A DNA stretch of 63,556 nucleotides, from assembly GCA_025356085.1 (NCBI GenBank), contig JANXUV010000218.1, positions 1-63,556 on the forward strand. Reading direction: 5' to 3'. Numbering within the stretch: position 1 is the first letter of the stretch; each line of letters begins with the position of its first letter. The position numbers were made by a program, and so were the translations under genes. The notes beneath the pieces are model-generated. The model was not told where the DNA came from and searched no databases. It saw only the letters and a list, made by a program, of their open reading frames with translations. The stretch comes from Betaproteobacteria bacterium. GTDB taxonomy: Bacteria > Pseudomonadota > Gammaproteobacteria > Burkholderiales > SG8-39. Of the stretch, positions 16,340-24,547 are shown in pieces.

Positions 16340-17155
16340 ATGTCAGAAACTGAAAAACCGGGCGAGACGACGCAGTTCATCGAGAAGATGGATGCGGAAT
16401 TGCTCGGCTGGGCACATCCGGCGGAGCGGCTGCGCGCGGCACTCGACCACGATCATTTCCGCCTGCATGCGCAGCCGATCGTCGCCCTGGCGCCGCCGGG
16501 CGGCGTGGCGATGGCCGAAGTCCTGGTGCGGCTGCGCGAGGAAGAGGCCCGCATGCTGCCGCCGGGAGACTTCCTGCCCGCCTTCAAGCACTACGGGCTG
16601 ATTGCCGAGCTGGATCGCTGGGTGGTGCGCAGCGCGCTGCGCAAGCTGGGCGAGGGCGGTGGCGCCCTCCGCAGGCTGAGCGTGAACGTCTCCGCGCAGA
16701 CCATCGAGGAGCCGGGCTTCGCGGCGTTTGTTGCAATGCAACTGCGCCTGGCCGCGCTCGCGCCGGCCTGCCTGGTCATCGAAATCGACGAGACCGATGC
16801 GCTGGACCGGCGCGCGGCGGCCGAACGCTTCGCCGCCGGGATGAAGGACATCGGCTGCCAGCTGTTGCTGGATGGCTTCGCGCGGCGCTCGGTGTCCTTC
16901 GACGCGTTCAAGGCGCTGGGGGTGGACTACGTCAAGGTGGACGGCACCCTGGTCCGCAACATCCTGCGCTCGGGCAGCGCCGCCGCGAAGCTGAAGACGA
17001 TCCTGCGCGCCGGCGCGGCGACCGGCGTCGGCGTGATCGCCGAGTGCGTCGAAGACGGGAAGGTGCTCGCTGCCTTGCGCCTGCTGAAGGCCGGATACGT
17101 GCAGGGATTCGGCGTGCGCAAGCCCGAACCGATCGATGATTTGTTCGGATCCTGA
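16340..17155 (+). CDS. Degenerate EAL-domain protein
   Basis: This 271-residue stand-alone EAL-fold protein resembles c-di-GMP phosphodiesterases but its signatures are eroded. EAL is EVL (residues 60-62), DDFGTGYSS is DGFARRSVS (from D178), and LKID is VKVDG. Retained residues are E60, N116 (SVNVSAQ), E148, D178, K199 and E235. Loss of the second aspartate and of the loop-6 DFGTG sequence, needed for metal binding and dimerisation, suggests it binds a ligand or partner rather than cleaving c-di-GMP. No GGDEF, PAS or membrane segment is attached. It is divergent from the enoyl-CoA hydratase-like gene by 35 bases. Confidence 0.8.
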   Translation: MSETEKPGETTQFIEKMDAELLGWAHPAERLRAALDHDHFRLHAQPIVALAPPGGVAMAEVLVRLREEEARMLPPGDFLPAFKHYGLIAELDRWVVRSALRKLGEGGGALRRLSVNVSAQTIEEPGFAAFVAMQLRLAALAPACLVIEIDETDALDRRAAAERFAAGMKDIGCQLLLDGFARRSVSFDAFKALGVDYVKVDGTLVRNILRSGSAAAKLKTILRAGAATGVGVIAECVEDGKVLAALRLLKAGYVQGFGVRKPEPIDDLFGS

Positions 17156-17186
17156 TCGGTTGGCGCCAGAATGCGCGACATCAAAG

Positions 17187-17215
17187 TTGCACACTTCGCA
17201 ACAATCAGGTATTAA
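17187..17215 (+). promoter_or_regulatory. Candidate sigma70 promoter for a small transcript
   Basis: TTGCAC (17187-17192) and TATTAA (17210-17215) are separated by 17 bases, matching the sigma70 consensus at four of six positions in each box at optimal spacing. It lies in the 374-base gap after the EAL gene. It points toward a 14-codon lysine-rich frame about 200 bases downstream and a GC-rich hairpin beyond it, together forming a plausible transcription unit of roughly 275 bases. Confidence 0.4.
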
Positions 17216-17411
17216 TCACATCCGTGATGACTGCCAAATCTCGCAACGTTGCCTAGTTCAAGGCCAATCGTTGCGCTTCGTTTTTCCTCTTCGGTAGTTT
17301 TCCGCTTTCCGAATTCAAAGCGCCGGGATTCATTCCGGTGCTTGAATCGCGCGCGCCTTGCTTTGCGAGGAGCGTGCGTGACAGTACTTCCAAACCCTTA
17401 AGGAGCCCGCT

Positions 17412-17456
17412 ATGGCGAAGAAAAAAGCCAAGAAAAAAGGCAAAAAAAAGAAGTAG
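17412..17456 (+). CDS. Putative 14-residue polylysine micropeptide
   Basis: A short frame with an AAGGAG ribosome site seven bases upstream encodes MAKKKAKKKGKKKK and stops at TAG. Eleven of its fourteen residues are lysine, all coded by AAA or AAG in a genome that is otherwise GC-rich. Very basic short peptides may bind nucleic acid, ribosomes or membranes, but no function can be assigned. The strong ribosome site, an upstream promoter-like sequence and a downstream hairpin all support it. It could instead be part of a small RNA. Confidence 0.45.
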   Translation: MAKKKAKKKGKKKK

Positions 17457-17467
17457 TTAAGTGAACT

Positions 17468-17498
17468 GCGGACGGCCCTGAAGCTCGGGCCGCTCCGC
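17468..17498 (+). terminator. GC-rich hairpin after the micropeptide frame
   Basis: GCGG-A-CGGCCC pairs with GGGCCG-CT-CCGC around an eight-base loop, giving a ten-pair stem with one small bulge. It starts 12 bases after the micropeptide stop. No uridine tract follows, so as an intrinsic terminator it would be weak; it could also protect the 3' end or serve the minus-strand acyl-CoA ligase gene, which ends at 17530. Confidence 0.4.
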
Positions 17499-17529
17499 AG
17501 GCTCACGCAGCGCGCAGTTGAGTTGCAGT

Positions 17530-19065
17530 TCAGTTCACGCGGCGCGTTCTGCCCGTCCAGTAAGGCTCCCGCAACACCCTCTTGAGGATTTTTCCGGTTG
17601 GGTTGCGTGGAATCGTTTCCACGAAATCCACCGACTTCGGGCATTTGAAGTGCGCGATGCGGCTTCTCATGAAGTCGATGATCTCGCCTTCGGTCGCCCG
17701 GATTCCAGTTTTCAGCACCACGCAGGCCTTCACCGCCTCGCCCCACTGGTCATCCGGAACACCGATCACCGCGCCGTCGGCCACCGCCGGGTGCTGCATC
17801 AGCGCGTTTTCAACCTCGGCCGGGTAGATGTTCTCGCCGCCGGAGACGATCATGTCCTTGATGCGATCGTGCAGGTACAGGTAGCCGTCACGCAGGTACC
17901 CGGCATCGCCGGAACGGAACCAGCCCAGGCCATCCGGCTGCCGGTCGACGAAGGCGTTTGCGGTGGCCTTCGGATTCGCCCAGTAGCCCCGCATGTTCTG
18001 CCGGCATCGGATCCAGACCTCGCCGACCTCGCCCTCGGGGCAGTCCTTACCCGCGCCGTCGGCTACGCGCAGCTCGACGCCGTCGATCGGCTTGCCCGCC
18101 GAGCGCAGCAAATGCTGCTTCGGGCCGGCCGGATCGTGGTCCTCCGGCGGCAGGCAGGTGATGGCGCCGGTGGTCTCGGTCAGTCCGTACACCTGCATGA
18201 ACTTGCACTTGAAGGTGCGCATGGCGTCCAGCAGCACCTTCTCGGTGATCGGCGAGGCGCCGTAGGAGATGCCTTTCAGCGAGGAATAGTCCGCCTTCCC
18301 TGCGCCGGGCGCCTGCAGCATGAACTGGATCATCGCCGGCACCAGAAAGGAATGCGTGATGCGGTGTTCGGCGATGGCGGCGACCACTTTCGCCGGGTCG
18401 AAATCCGGGTAGAGCACGCTCATGCCGCCCTTGGAGGCGGTGAGCAGCGCGACCCCCACGCCGGCGATGTGATAGGTCGGCAGCGCGTTCAGCATCACGT
18501 CGGGCGCGCCGTGGTAGCCAATTGCCTTCGATACCGACTCGACCATGCTCACCATCAGGTTGCGATGCGTCAATTCCACGCCCTTCGGCAGCCCCGTGGT
18601 GCCCGAGGAATAGAGTTGCAGCGCCGTATCGTCCAGGTCCGGCTGGAAGCCCGGATCCTTGGCCTCGAACTGCGAGTACCAGAATGAAAACTGCTCCGTG
18701 ATGAAAGTCCGGATCTTTCCGTACGGGAAGGCGGCGTCCGCCATCATCAGCTTTGCTTTCCCGTTTTCCACGATGTAGTCGATTTCCGGCGGCGCGAGGC
18801 GCCAGTTCACCGGCATGCAGACTGCGCCGATCTTGTTGGCGGCCAGCACCAGCGCCACGCAGTCGGCGGAGAGCTTGGTCAGGCAGGCGACGCGGTCGTC
18901 CGCGCCGATGCCCAGGCTTTTCAGCCCCTGGGCGATCCGGTTGGAGGCTTCGTCAAGCTGGGCGAAGGTCCAGGTGCGAGCCGGCGCCCAGTAAACGAGC
19001 TCGCCGCCGCGCTCCCGCGCATGGCGGCGGATGGCATCGAGGACGATTTCACCCATCTCAGGCAA
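17530..19065 (-). CDS. AMP-forming acyl-CoA ligase
   Basis: This 511-residue ANL-superfamily enzyme activates a carboxylic acid with ATP and CoA. The adenylate P-loop SSGTTGLPKG is at residues 153-162, followed by YGLTETTG, the GEVWIRC hinge region and the C-terminal RNPTGKILK with catalytic lysine K492. Length and motifs fit long- or medium-chain and aromatic acid CoA ligases; substrate cannot be read. Its start lies inside the end of the ThDP-enzyme gene (eight-base overlap), so the two should be co-expressed and may act in sequence. No membrane segments are present. Confidence 0.88.
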   Translation of the reverse strand: MPEMGEIVLDAIRRHARERGGELVYWAPARTWTFAQLDEASNRIAQGLKSLGIGADDRVACLTKLSADCVALVLAANKIGAVCMPVNWRLAPPEIDYIVENGKAKLMMADAAFPYGKIRTFITEQFSFWYSQFEAKDPGFQPDLDDTALQLYSSGTTGLPKGVELTHRNLMVSMVESVSKAIGYHGAPDVMLNALPTYHIAGVGVALLTASKGGMSVLYPDFDPAKVVAAIAEHRITHSFLVPAMIQFMLQAPGAGKADYSSLKGISYGASPITEKVLLDAMRTFKCKFMQVYGLTETTGAITCLPPEDHDPAGPKQHLLRSAGKPIDGVELRVADGAGKDCPEGEVGEVWIRCRQNMRGYWANPKATANAFVDRQPDGLGWFRSGDAGYLRDGYLYLHDRIKDMIVSGGENIYPAEVENALMQHPAVADGAVIGVPDDQWGEAVKACVVLKTGIRATEGEIIDFMRSRIAHFKCPKSVDFVETIPRNPTGKILKRVLREPYWTGRTRRVN

Positions 19066-20734
19066 TCCATTCGCTCACGGGCGCCCTCGCATCCTGCAGC
19101 GGCTGCGCGATCACGTCCACCAGCGCCGGACCGCCGTGCTCGGCGGCGGCAACCAGCGCAGGTTTGAGATCTTCCGGTTTTTCGACTCTAAAAGCTTTTA
19201 CTCCAAACGCTTCCGCGACCCGGGCATGGTCGGTGCGCGTGAAGTCCACAGAGTAGTAGCGTTCGCCGAAGCCGGTCTTCTGGCCGGCCTTGATCCATCC
19301 GTAGCTGCTGTTGGAGATCACCACCATCATCAGCGGCACCTTCAGCCGCACGATAGTCTCCAGCTCCCCTGCGGTGAAGCCGAAGCTGCCGTCGCCCATC
19401 ACCGAGACCGTTTTGGTGCCCGGCCGGCCGAAATGCGCGCCGACGCCCGCCGCCATCGAGTAGCCGAGCGCGCCATGCGCCCGGTTGGAGATGAAATGCC
19501 GGCCGGCCTCGAGGAACTCGTAGTAGGCCGAAAAGTACGGGCAAGGCGTGCCCGGGTCGCACACCACCGTCGCATCGCGCGGCAGGATCTCGTGCAGCGC
19601 GGCGACGATCCGCTCCGGAAGGATCGGGACGTCGTTTTTGGCCGCCAGTTCGTTGAATGCCGAAAACTTCTTCTCTTTGGCGGCTTTGACGAGCTGCGCG
19701 CCGCCCTTTTTTTCCACAAGTTTTATTTCGGATAGAAGTTCGGCAAGCGCAAGCTTCGCATCGGCAACCAGGACAATTTCAGTCTTGTAATTCGCACCCG
19801 GCACCATCGGGTCGGCGTCGATATGGATCACCGGCGTACCTTGTGCGGGAGTGCGCCAGCGCTCGGTGGTCACCGAGCCGGCGCGGCAGCCGACGAATAC
19901 CACCAAATCCGCCTGCGCCAACGCTTCGCGCGTCGGCAGGGTGCCGCCGTTCGAGCCGACCACGCCGAGGCAGAGCGGGTGGTCCTCGGCCAGGCTGCCT
20001 TGTCCGCTGACGGTGGTGGCGACCGGCGCACCCAGCAGCTCCGCCAGTGCGGCGAGCTCCTTTTCCGCGCCGGCGATGACCACGCCGCCGCCGCAGACGA
20101 ACATCGGCATCCGCGCCCCGGCCAGCGCAGCCGCCGCGCGTTTAATAATGTTTTTTTCAGGTGAAGTTCTATAAGAAGGATAGCGGCCCAGTTCCGCATC
20201 CGCCCAGACGTCCTTTTCCGGCAGTTGGCCGTTCTGCACGTCGAAGGGCAGGCCGAGGTGCGCGGCGCCGGGCCGGCCGGCGGTCATGGCGCGGAATGCA
20301 CGCCGCACCGCTTCGGGCAGCCTGTCGGCGCGGTCAATGACCTCGGTGCGCCTGGTGAGCGGCCGGTAGAGCGCTTCCTGGTCCAGTTCTGTGAGCGCAT
20401 AGCGGCCGCGCGAGGTAGTGGCGATGTCGGTGGTAATGCCGAGCACCGGGATCGAGCTTTCGTTGGCTTCGACGATGCCGGGCAGCAGGTAGGTCGCGCC
20501 GCCGCCCGAAGGGCCCTCGCAGACGCCGACGCGCCCGCTCACGCGCGCGTAGCCGTCGGCCATGTAGGCGGCCGAACGCTCGTCCCGGGTCAGGATGTGC
20601 CGCATGCCATGTTCCAGGCGGTAGAGCGCATCGTAGAACGGCAGGCTGGTGTCGCCGCACAGGCCGAAGATGTGCTTCACGCCGTGCAGCTGCAGCATGC
20701 GCACCATCGCCTCGGCGCCGGTGATCTGGCTCAT
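19058..20734 (-). CDS. Thiamine-diphosphate-dependent enzyme, acetolactate-synthase-like
   Basis: This 558-residue protein has the three-domain layout of ThDP-dependent decarboxylases and acetolactate synthases. The cofactor-activating glutamate is E52 (RDERSAAYMADGYAR), and the ThDP/Mg motif GDGSFGF continues to the asparagine in VVISNSSYGWI. It lacks the HEQ sequence usual in true acetolactate synthases and no small regulatory subunit gene is nearby, so a catabolic 2-keto acid or acyl-CoA decarboxylase/lyase is more likely than branched-chain synthesis. The ATG at 20734 is chosen for its GAGGAGA ribosome site; an upstream 28-residue extension overlaps the MFS gene. It overlaps the acyl-CoA ligase gene. 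Confidence 0.85.
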   Translation of the reverse strand: MSQITGAEAMVRMLQLHGVKHIFGLCGDTSLPFYDALYRLEHGMRHILTRDERSAAYMADGYARVSGRVGVCEGPSGGGATYLLPGIVEANESSIPVLGITTDIATTSRGRYALTELDQEALYRPLTRRTEVIDRADRLPEAVRRAFRAMTAGRPGAAHLGLPFDVQNGQLPEKDVWADAELGRYPSYRTSPEKNIIKRAAAALAGARMPMFVCGGGVVIAGAEKELAALAELLGAPVATTVSGQGSLAEDHPLCLGVVGSNGGTLPTREALAQADLVVFVGCRAGSVTTERWRTPAQGTPVIHIDADPMVPGANYKTEIVLVADAKLALAELLSEIKLVEKKGGAQLVKAAKEKKFSAFNELAAKNDVPILPERIVAALHEILPRDATVVCDPGTPCPYFSAYYEFLEAGRHFISNRAHGALGYSMAAGVGAHFGRPGTKTVSVMGDGSFGFTAGELETIVRLKVPLMMVVISNSSYGWIKAGQKTGFGERYYSVDFTRTDHARVAEAFGVKAFRVEKPEDLKPALVAAAEHGGPALVDVIAQPLQDARAPVSEWIA

Positions 20735-20747
20735 GGACTGCCTCTCC

Positions 20748-22010
20748 TCATTCGTCGGGACGCGGAACGATACCCAGCCTTTGATACACCGGCCGGATCG
20801 CGTCGCGGATTTTCGCAAGATTCATCCAGTATGTGAATGCGGCCAGCAGCGTGAACGTCCCGCCGAGGGCAAGGGTGGTTGGCGGGCCAATGCGCTCAGC
20901 CAGCATGCCGGCGAACAGGGCGCCCAGAGGGGCGACGCCGAGGAAGGACATCATGTAAATGGAGACCACGCGCGCGCGCATGCGGTCCTCGACGATGGTC
21001 TGCAGCACGGTGTTAGTCGAGGCGGCGGACAGCATCGCGCCCATGCCGGCCAGAAACAGCATCGGCAACGCGAGCCACAGCGTGGTTGCGCAGGAGAACA
21101 CGATCAGCGCCGCGCCCGCCATGCCCCCGGTGAACGGAATCAGGGTCAACAGGCCGCGCACCGAGGGCTTCATCGCCAGGTACACCATGCCGGAGACGGC
21201 GCCAAAGCCGCCCGCGCCGATGAGGTAGCCGAGCGTCTCCGAGCCGCCGTGGAACACGTCGCGCGCGAAGTAGGGCGCCAGCGACTGGTAGGGCTGCACC
21301 CCGAAGCTCACCGCAGAGAGCAGCAGCAGCGCACTGCGCGTGGGGAGGAAGCCATAGGCGTAGCGAAAGCCGGCGGCGAGTTGCTCGCGCCAGTGCGCGT
21401 CGGTCTTTTCCACCGGCCGCGGCGTGGCGCGGATCATCAGCAGCGCCGCGATCACCGCGCAGCGCATGATGCTGTTCAGGCCGAAGCCCCAGACTTCCCC
21501 GAAGCCGGCGATCACCGCGCCGCCGATCATCGGGCCGATGAAGCGCGCGCCGTTCATCAGCATCGAGCTGAAGGCGACGGCGTTGGGCAGGTCCTCCTTG
21601 CCGCCGACCAGTTCGACCAGCTGCGACTGGCGCGCGGGCGAGTCGAAGGCGTTGACGAGGCCGAGCACGAAGTTGGCGGCGATCAGGTGCCAGACCTGCA
21701 CGTGCCCCGAGGCAAGCAGCGCCAGCATCACCAGCGCCTGCGCGAAGGCGATGTTCTGCGTGACCAGCAGCACCTGGCGCTTCCTGCGCCGGTCCACCCA
21801 GACACCGGCGAAGGGCCCGATCACCAGCAGCGGGATGTGCAGCATGAACGTGGCCAACCCCAGCAGGAAGGCGGAGCCCGACAAGTGATAGATCAGCCAG
21901 CTGGTGGCGATCATCTGCAGCCAGGTGCCGGTCTGCGACACGCCCTGGCCGACGAAGTAAAGCCGGTAGTCGCGGTGGCGAAACGCCCGCAGGCTATGGG
22001 GCAGGGGCAC
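20748..22010 (-). CDS. MFS transporter (MFS_3/EntS-like)
   Basis: This 420-residue protein has about twelve hydrophobic segments and the N-terminal pattern FRHRDYRLYFVGQGVSQTGT typical of the MFS_3/EntS-like branch of major facilitator exporters. The cytosolic loop DRRRKRQV after TM2 matches the MFS motif A position, and DSPARQSQLVELVG after TM4 is a family hallmark. It sits 13 bases upstream of the ThDP enzyme gene on the same strand. It is divergent from the TauD-like gene. The solute is not predictable; export of a metabolite linked to the ligase/ThDP pair is only a guess. Confidence 0.87.
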   Translation of the reverse strand: MPLPHSLRAFRHRDYRLYFVGQGVSQTGTWLQMIATSWLIYHLSGSAFLLGLATFMLHIPLLVIGPFAGVWVDRRRKRQVLLVTQNIAFAQALVMLALLASGHVQVWHLIAANFVLGLVNAFDSPARQSQLVELVGGKEDLPNAVAFSSMLMNGARFIGPMIGGAVIAGFGEVWGFGLNSIMRCAVIAALLMIRATPRPVEKTDAHWREQLAAGFRYAYGFLPTRSALLLLSAVSFGVQPYQSLAPYFARDVFHGGSETLGYLIGAGGFGAVSGMVYLAMKPSVRGLLTLIPFTGGMAGAALIVFSCATTLWLALPMLFLAGMGAMLSAASTNTVLQTIVEDRMRARVVSIYMMSFLGVAPLGALFAGMLAERIGPPTTLALGGTFTLLAAFTYWMNLAKIRDAIRPVYQRLGIVPRPDE

Positions 22011-22022
22011 GGCGTCGGTGGT

Positions 22023-22028
22023 TACAAT
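22023..22028 (+). promoter_or_regulatory. Candidate -10 element of the TauD-Bug catabolic operon
   Basis: TACAAT lies in the 37-base divergent gap between the MFS and TauD-like genes, 20 bases before the chosen GTG start. Transcription would then begin near 22035, inside or just before the GAGGAGG ribosome site, leaving a very short leader. The sequence 17 bases upstream has no TTGACA-like box. The gap is so small that regulation probably involves sequence inside the MFS gene. Confidence 0.35.
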
Positions 22029-22047
22029 GCACGAGGAGGATTATGGG

Positions 22048-22938
22048 GTGAAACATGAGGTGAAAGTCCGGCCGACCGGCGAAACTCTGGGTGCGACCAT
22101 CGAGGGCCTGGATCTTTCGAAGCCCTTGCCTGCGAACGTTCTGGCGGAGGTCATGCAGGCGCTCGGGAAGTACGGCGTACTGCGTTTTCCCGAACAACAT
22201 CTGCAAGGAAAAGATTTAAAGCAATTCAGCTTGCAGCTAGGCGACCTGGAGATCAACGTCGCCGGCGGCTTCCAGGAGCCCGGCCATCCGGAGGTGATGA
22301 TTCTTTCCAACATGGTCGAGAACGGCAAGCCGGTCGGCCTGTCGGACGCCGGGCAGGACTGGCATACCGACATGTCCTACAGCCGGCAGATTGCCTTCGC
22401 CAATGTGCTCTACGGCATCAAGATCCCGCGCCGCGACGGGAGGGCGCTCGGCAACACCGAATTCTGCAACATGCACGCCGCCTACGACGGCCTGCCCGGG
22501 GAGATGAAGAAAAAACTCGACGGCATGACGGTGCTGCACGACTTCAACAAGTTCTGGGAGCTGATGCGCGGCCGGGAAGGCAGCGGGCGCGCGCCGCTCA
22601 GCGATGCGCAGAGAAAGGCGAAGCCGCCGGTGTCGCACCCGATCTTCCTCACCCACCCGATCACCGCGCGCAAGGTCCTGTACGCGAATCCGGGATATTC
22701 GATAAGAATAAATGAATTGAGTGAAAAGGAAAGCGAAGAGACCCTGGCATTCCTCTTCGCCCACCAGACGCAGCAGAAATACCGCTACGCCAATCGGTGG
22801 GAAGAACGCGACGTGCTGGTGTGGGAGGATTTCGGCACCATCCACAACGCCATTCCCGACTACCTGCCGCACGAACACAGGCTGATCAAGCGCTGCCAGG
22901 TGATGGCGACGCGCTTCTTCAACAGCGGAGAACCATGA
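22048..22938 (+). CDS. TauD/TfdA-family alpha-ketoglutarate-dependent dioxygenase (first copy)
   Basis: This 296-residue non-haem Fe(II) dioxygenase should hydroxylate its substrate using O2 and 2-oxoglutarate. The metal facial triad is H106 and D108 (DWHTD) with a distal histidine H266 (GTIHNA), and an arginine in HEHRLIKRC for the co-substrate. The GTG at 22048 is chosen because GAGGAGG lies eight bases upstream; an ATG at 22027 and a GTG at 22018 are in frame but overlap the ribosome and promoter-like sequences. It overlaps the following Bug gene by four bases. TfdA, TauD and related enzymes open sulfonates, phenoxyacids and similar ethers; the substrate here is unknown. Confidence 0.88.
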   Translation: MKHEVKVRPTGETLGATIEGLDLSKPLPANVLAEVMQALGKYGVLRFPEQHLQGKDLKQFSLQLGDLEINVAGGFQEPGHPEVMILSNMVENGKPVGLSDAGQDWHTDMSYSRQIAFANVLYGIKIPRRDGRALGNTEFCNMHAAYDGLPGEMKKKLDGMTVLHDFNKFWELMRGREGSGRAPLSDAQRKAKPPVSHPIFLTHPITARKVLYANPGYSIRINELSEKESEETLAFLFAHQTQQKYRYANRWEERDVLVWEDFGTIHNAIPDYLPHEHRLIKRCQVMATRFFNSGEP

Positions 22939-23894
22939 TGCGACGACTGATTGCTTTTGCCTTGTTTTTCTCTGCGGCCGTCCATGCGCAAACCTACCCG
23001 TCGAAACCCGTCAAATTCGTCGTCGGGTTCGGCGCCGGCGGCCCCACCGACGTCATCGCGCGTTTCGTGGCGCAGGACCTCACGCAGGCCATGGGGCAGA
23101 GCTTCCTGGTCGAGAACAAGCCCGGCGCCAACGCCATCATCGCCACCGAATTCGTCGCCAAATCCGCGCCCGACGGCTACACGCTGCTGTTTTCTTCGCT
23201 GTCGCTGCTGGTCAATCCCCTGTTGCCCGGCACCAAGGCCAATTACGATCCTTTCAAGGACTTCGCGCCGGTCAGCAATGCCGCCAACCTGCCAATGGTG
23301 GTGGTCACCGCCGCCAGCAGCCCGATCAATTCCATGAAGGACCTGGTCGCCCAGGCGAAAGCGAAGCCGGGAGAGCTCAGCTATGCGACCTCCGGCATCG
23401 GCGGCTCGACCCACCTTGCCGGCGCGATGCTGGAAGTCATGACCGGGATAAAAATGATCAACGTGCCGTTCAAGGGCAACGGCCCTGCGCTCGTTGAGGT
23501 GCTGGCCGGGCGCGTGAGCTTCATGTTCTACCCGGTGGTCGGCATCGCCGACCAGATCACGGCGAAGAAGCTGAAGGCGCTGGCGGTCGGCACCGTGGCG
23601 CCGCATCCGGATTTCCCGGGCATTCCGATCATGAAAGACGTCGGCTATCCGGAGCTGGTGCAGACCGCGCCCTGGGTCGGTCTGCTGGCGCCGGCCGGCA
23701 CGTCGCCGGCGATCGTCAGCCGGCTGTCCGAGGAAATGCGCAAGTCGCTGGCGAAGCCCGAGATGCGCGAGCGCATGAAGTCGCAGGGCGCCATCATCAT
23801 CGGTGATACGCCGGCGGAATTCGCGGCCTTCCTGAAGAAGGACAGCGAGCGCTGGGCGCAGGTGATCAAGGCCTCGGGCGTAAAGGCGGAATGA
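22935..23894 (+). CDS. Bug-family tripartite tricarboxylate transporter solute-binding protein (first copy)
   Basis: This 319-residue protein starts with a Sec signal peptide (MRRLIAFALFFSAAVHAQ, cleavage after VHA) and then the TctC/Bug signature TYPSKPVKFVVGFGAGGPTD. The GYTLLFSS and TSGIGGSTHLAG segments also fit. Bug proteins bind carboxylates or amino-acid-like solutes in the periplasm. No TctA or TctB membrane subunits are in the window, so uptake would need subunits coded elsewhere or the protein acts as an orphan sensor, as often seen in Burkholderiales. It starts inside the TauD stop (ATGATG) and overlaps the FAH-family gene by four bases. Confidence 0.9.
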   Translation: MMRRLIAFALFFSAAVHAQTYPSKPVKFVVGFGAGGPTDVIARFVAQDLTQAMGQSFLVENKPGANAIIATEFVAKSAPDGYTLLFSSLSLLVNPLLPGTKANYDPFKDFAPVSNAANLPMVVVTAASSPINSMKDLVAQAKAKPGELSYATSGIGGSTHLAGAMLEVMTGIKMINVPFKGNGPALVEVLAGRVSFMFYPVVGIADQITAKKLKALAVGTVAPHPDFPGIPIMKDVGYPELVQTAPWVGLLAPAGTSPAIVSRLSEEMRKSLAKPEMRERMKSQGAIIIGDTPAEFAAFLKKDSERWAQVIKASGVKAE

Positions 23895-24547
23895 AGCGGG
23901 CGGTCGACAGGCGGGTGCTGGATGCCGTCCGCAACTTCTACGCCGCGGGGTTGAACTTCCGCGCCCACATCGACTGGGCCAACCGGCATCACGGCGGCAG
24001 CTACAAAGTGCCAACGCAGGCCGACATCGGCTACCGTTCGCCCAACGCATTGATCCTGAGCGGCGAAGACATCGTGATCCCAAAGGATGCACCCGGGCCG
24101 GTTGAGTTCGAGGGGGAATTGGTCGCCGTGATTGGGAAAAAAGTGAAAGATGCAGATGAAAAAACTGTACTCAGTTGCGTCGCCGGCTACACGCTCGGCA
24201 ACGATGTCAGCGAGCGCAGCTGGCAGAAGAGCGACCGCACGCTCTGGCGCGCCAAGAACAGCGACACCTTCAAGCCGATGGGGCCGGCGATCGTTGGCGG
24301 CATCGATCCGATGGCGCAGACTATCGAGGTGCGGATCAACGGCAAGCTGGCTTCCAGCTACAGCACGGCCGGCATGATTTTCAGCGTCGCGCAGTACCTT
24401 TCGAGGATGTCCCGCTACCTCACGCTGCATCCCGGCGACGTGGTCTGGTTCGGCTGCGACGGCCCGACGCTGCCGGCGCTGAGGCCGGGCGATCTCGTCG
24501 AGGTCGCCAACGAGCACATAGGCGTCCTCGCCAACCGCGTCACATGA
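23891..24547 (+). CDS. Fumarylacetoacetate hydrolase-family protein
   Basis: This 218-residue cytosolic protein has the FAH fold. Metal ligands are visible as E74/E76 (EFEGELVAVIGK) and D105 in GYTLGNDVSERSWQ, and the C-terminal LHPGDVVWFG plus LRPGDLVEVA pattern is the family ending. Members hydrolyse C-C bonds of 1,3-dicarbonyl acids, hydrate dienoates or decarboxylate oxaloacetate-like acids. ATGA overlaps join it to both neighbours. Together with the dioxygenase and the FMN dehydrogenase it points to stepwise breakdown of an organic acid. The N-terminal region is short compared with 280-residue family members. Confidence 0.86.
   Translation: MKRAVDRRVLDAVRNFYAAGLNFRAHIDWANRHHGGSYKVPTQADIGYRSPNALILSGEDIVIPKDAPGPVEFEGELVAVIGKKVKDADEKTVLSCVAGYTLGNDVSERSWQKSDRTLWRAKNSDTFKPMGPAIVGGIDPMAQTIEVRINGKLASSYSTAGMIFSVAQYLSRMSRYLTLHPGDVVWFGCDGPTLPALRPGDLVEVANEHIGVLANRVT

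Noticed and set aside
19058..20734. Biosynthetic acetolactate synthase (ilvB)
   Set aside because: The motif around the catalytic Glu differs from HEQ-type enzymes, no small subunit or ilvC is adjacent, and the gene is paired with an acyl-CoA ligase.
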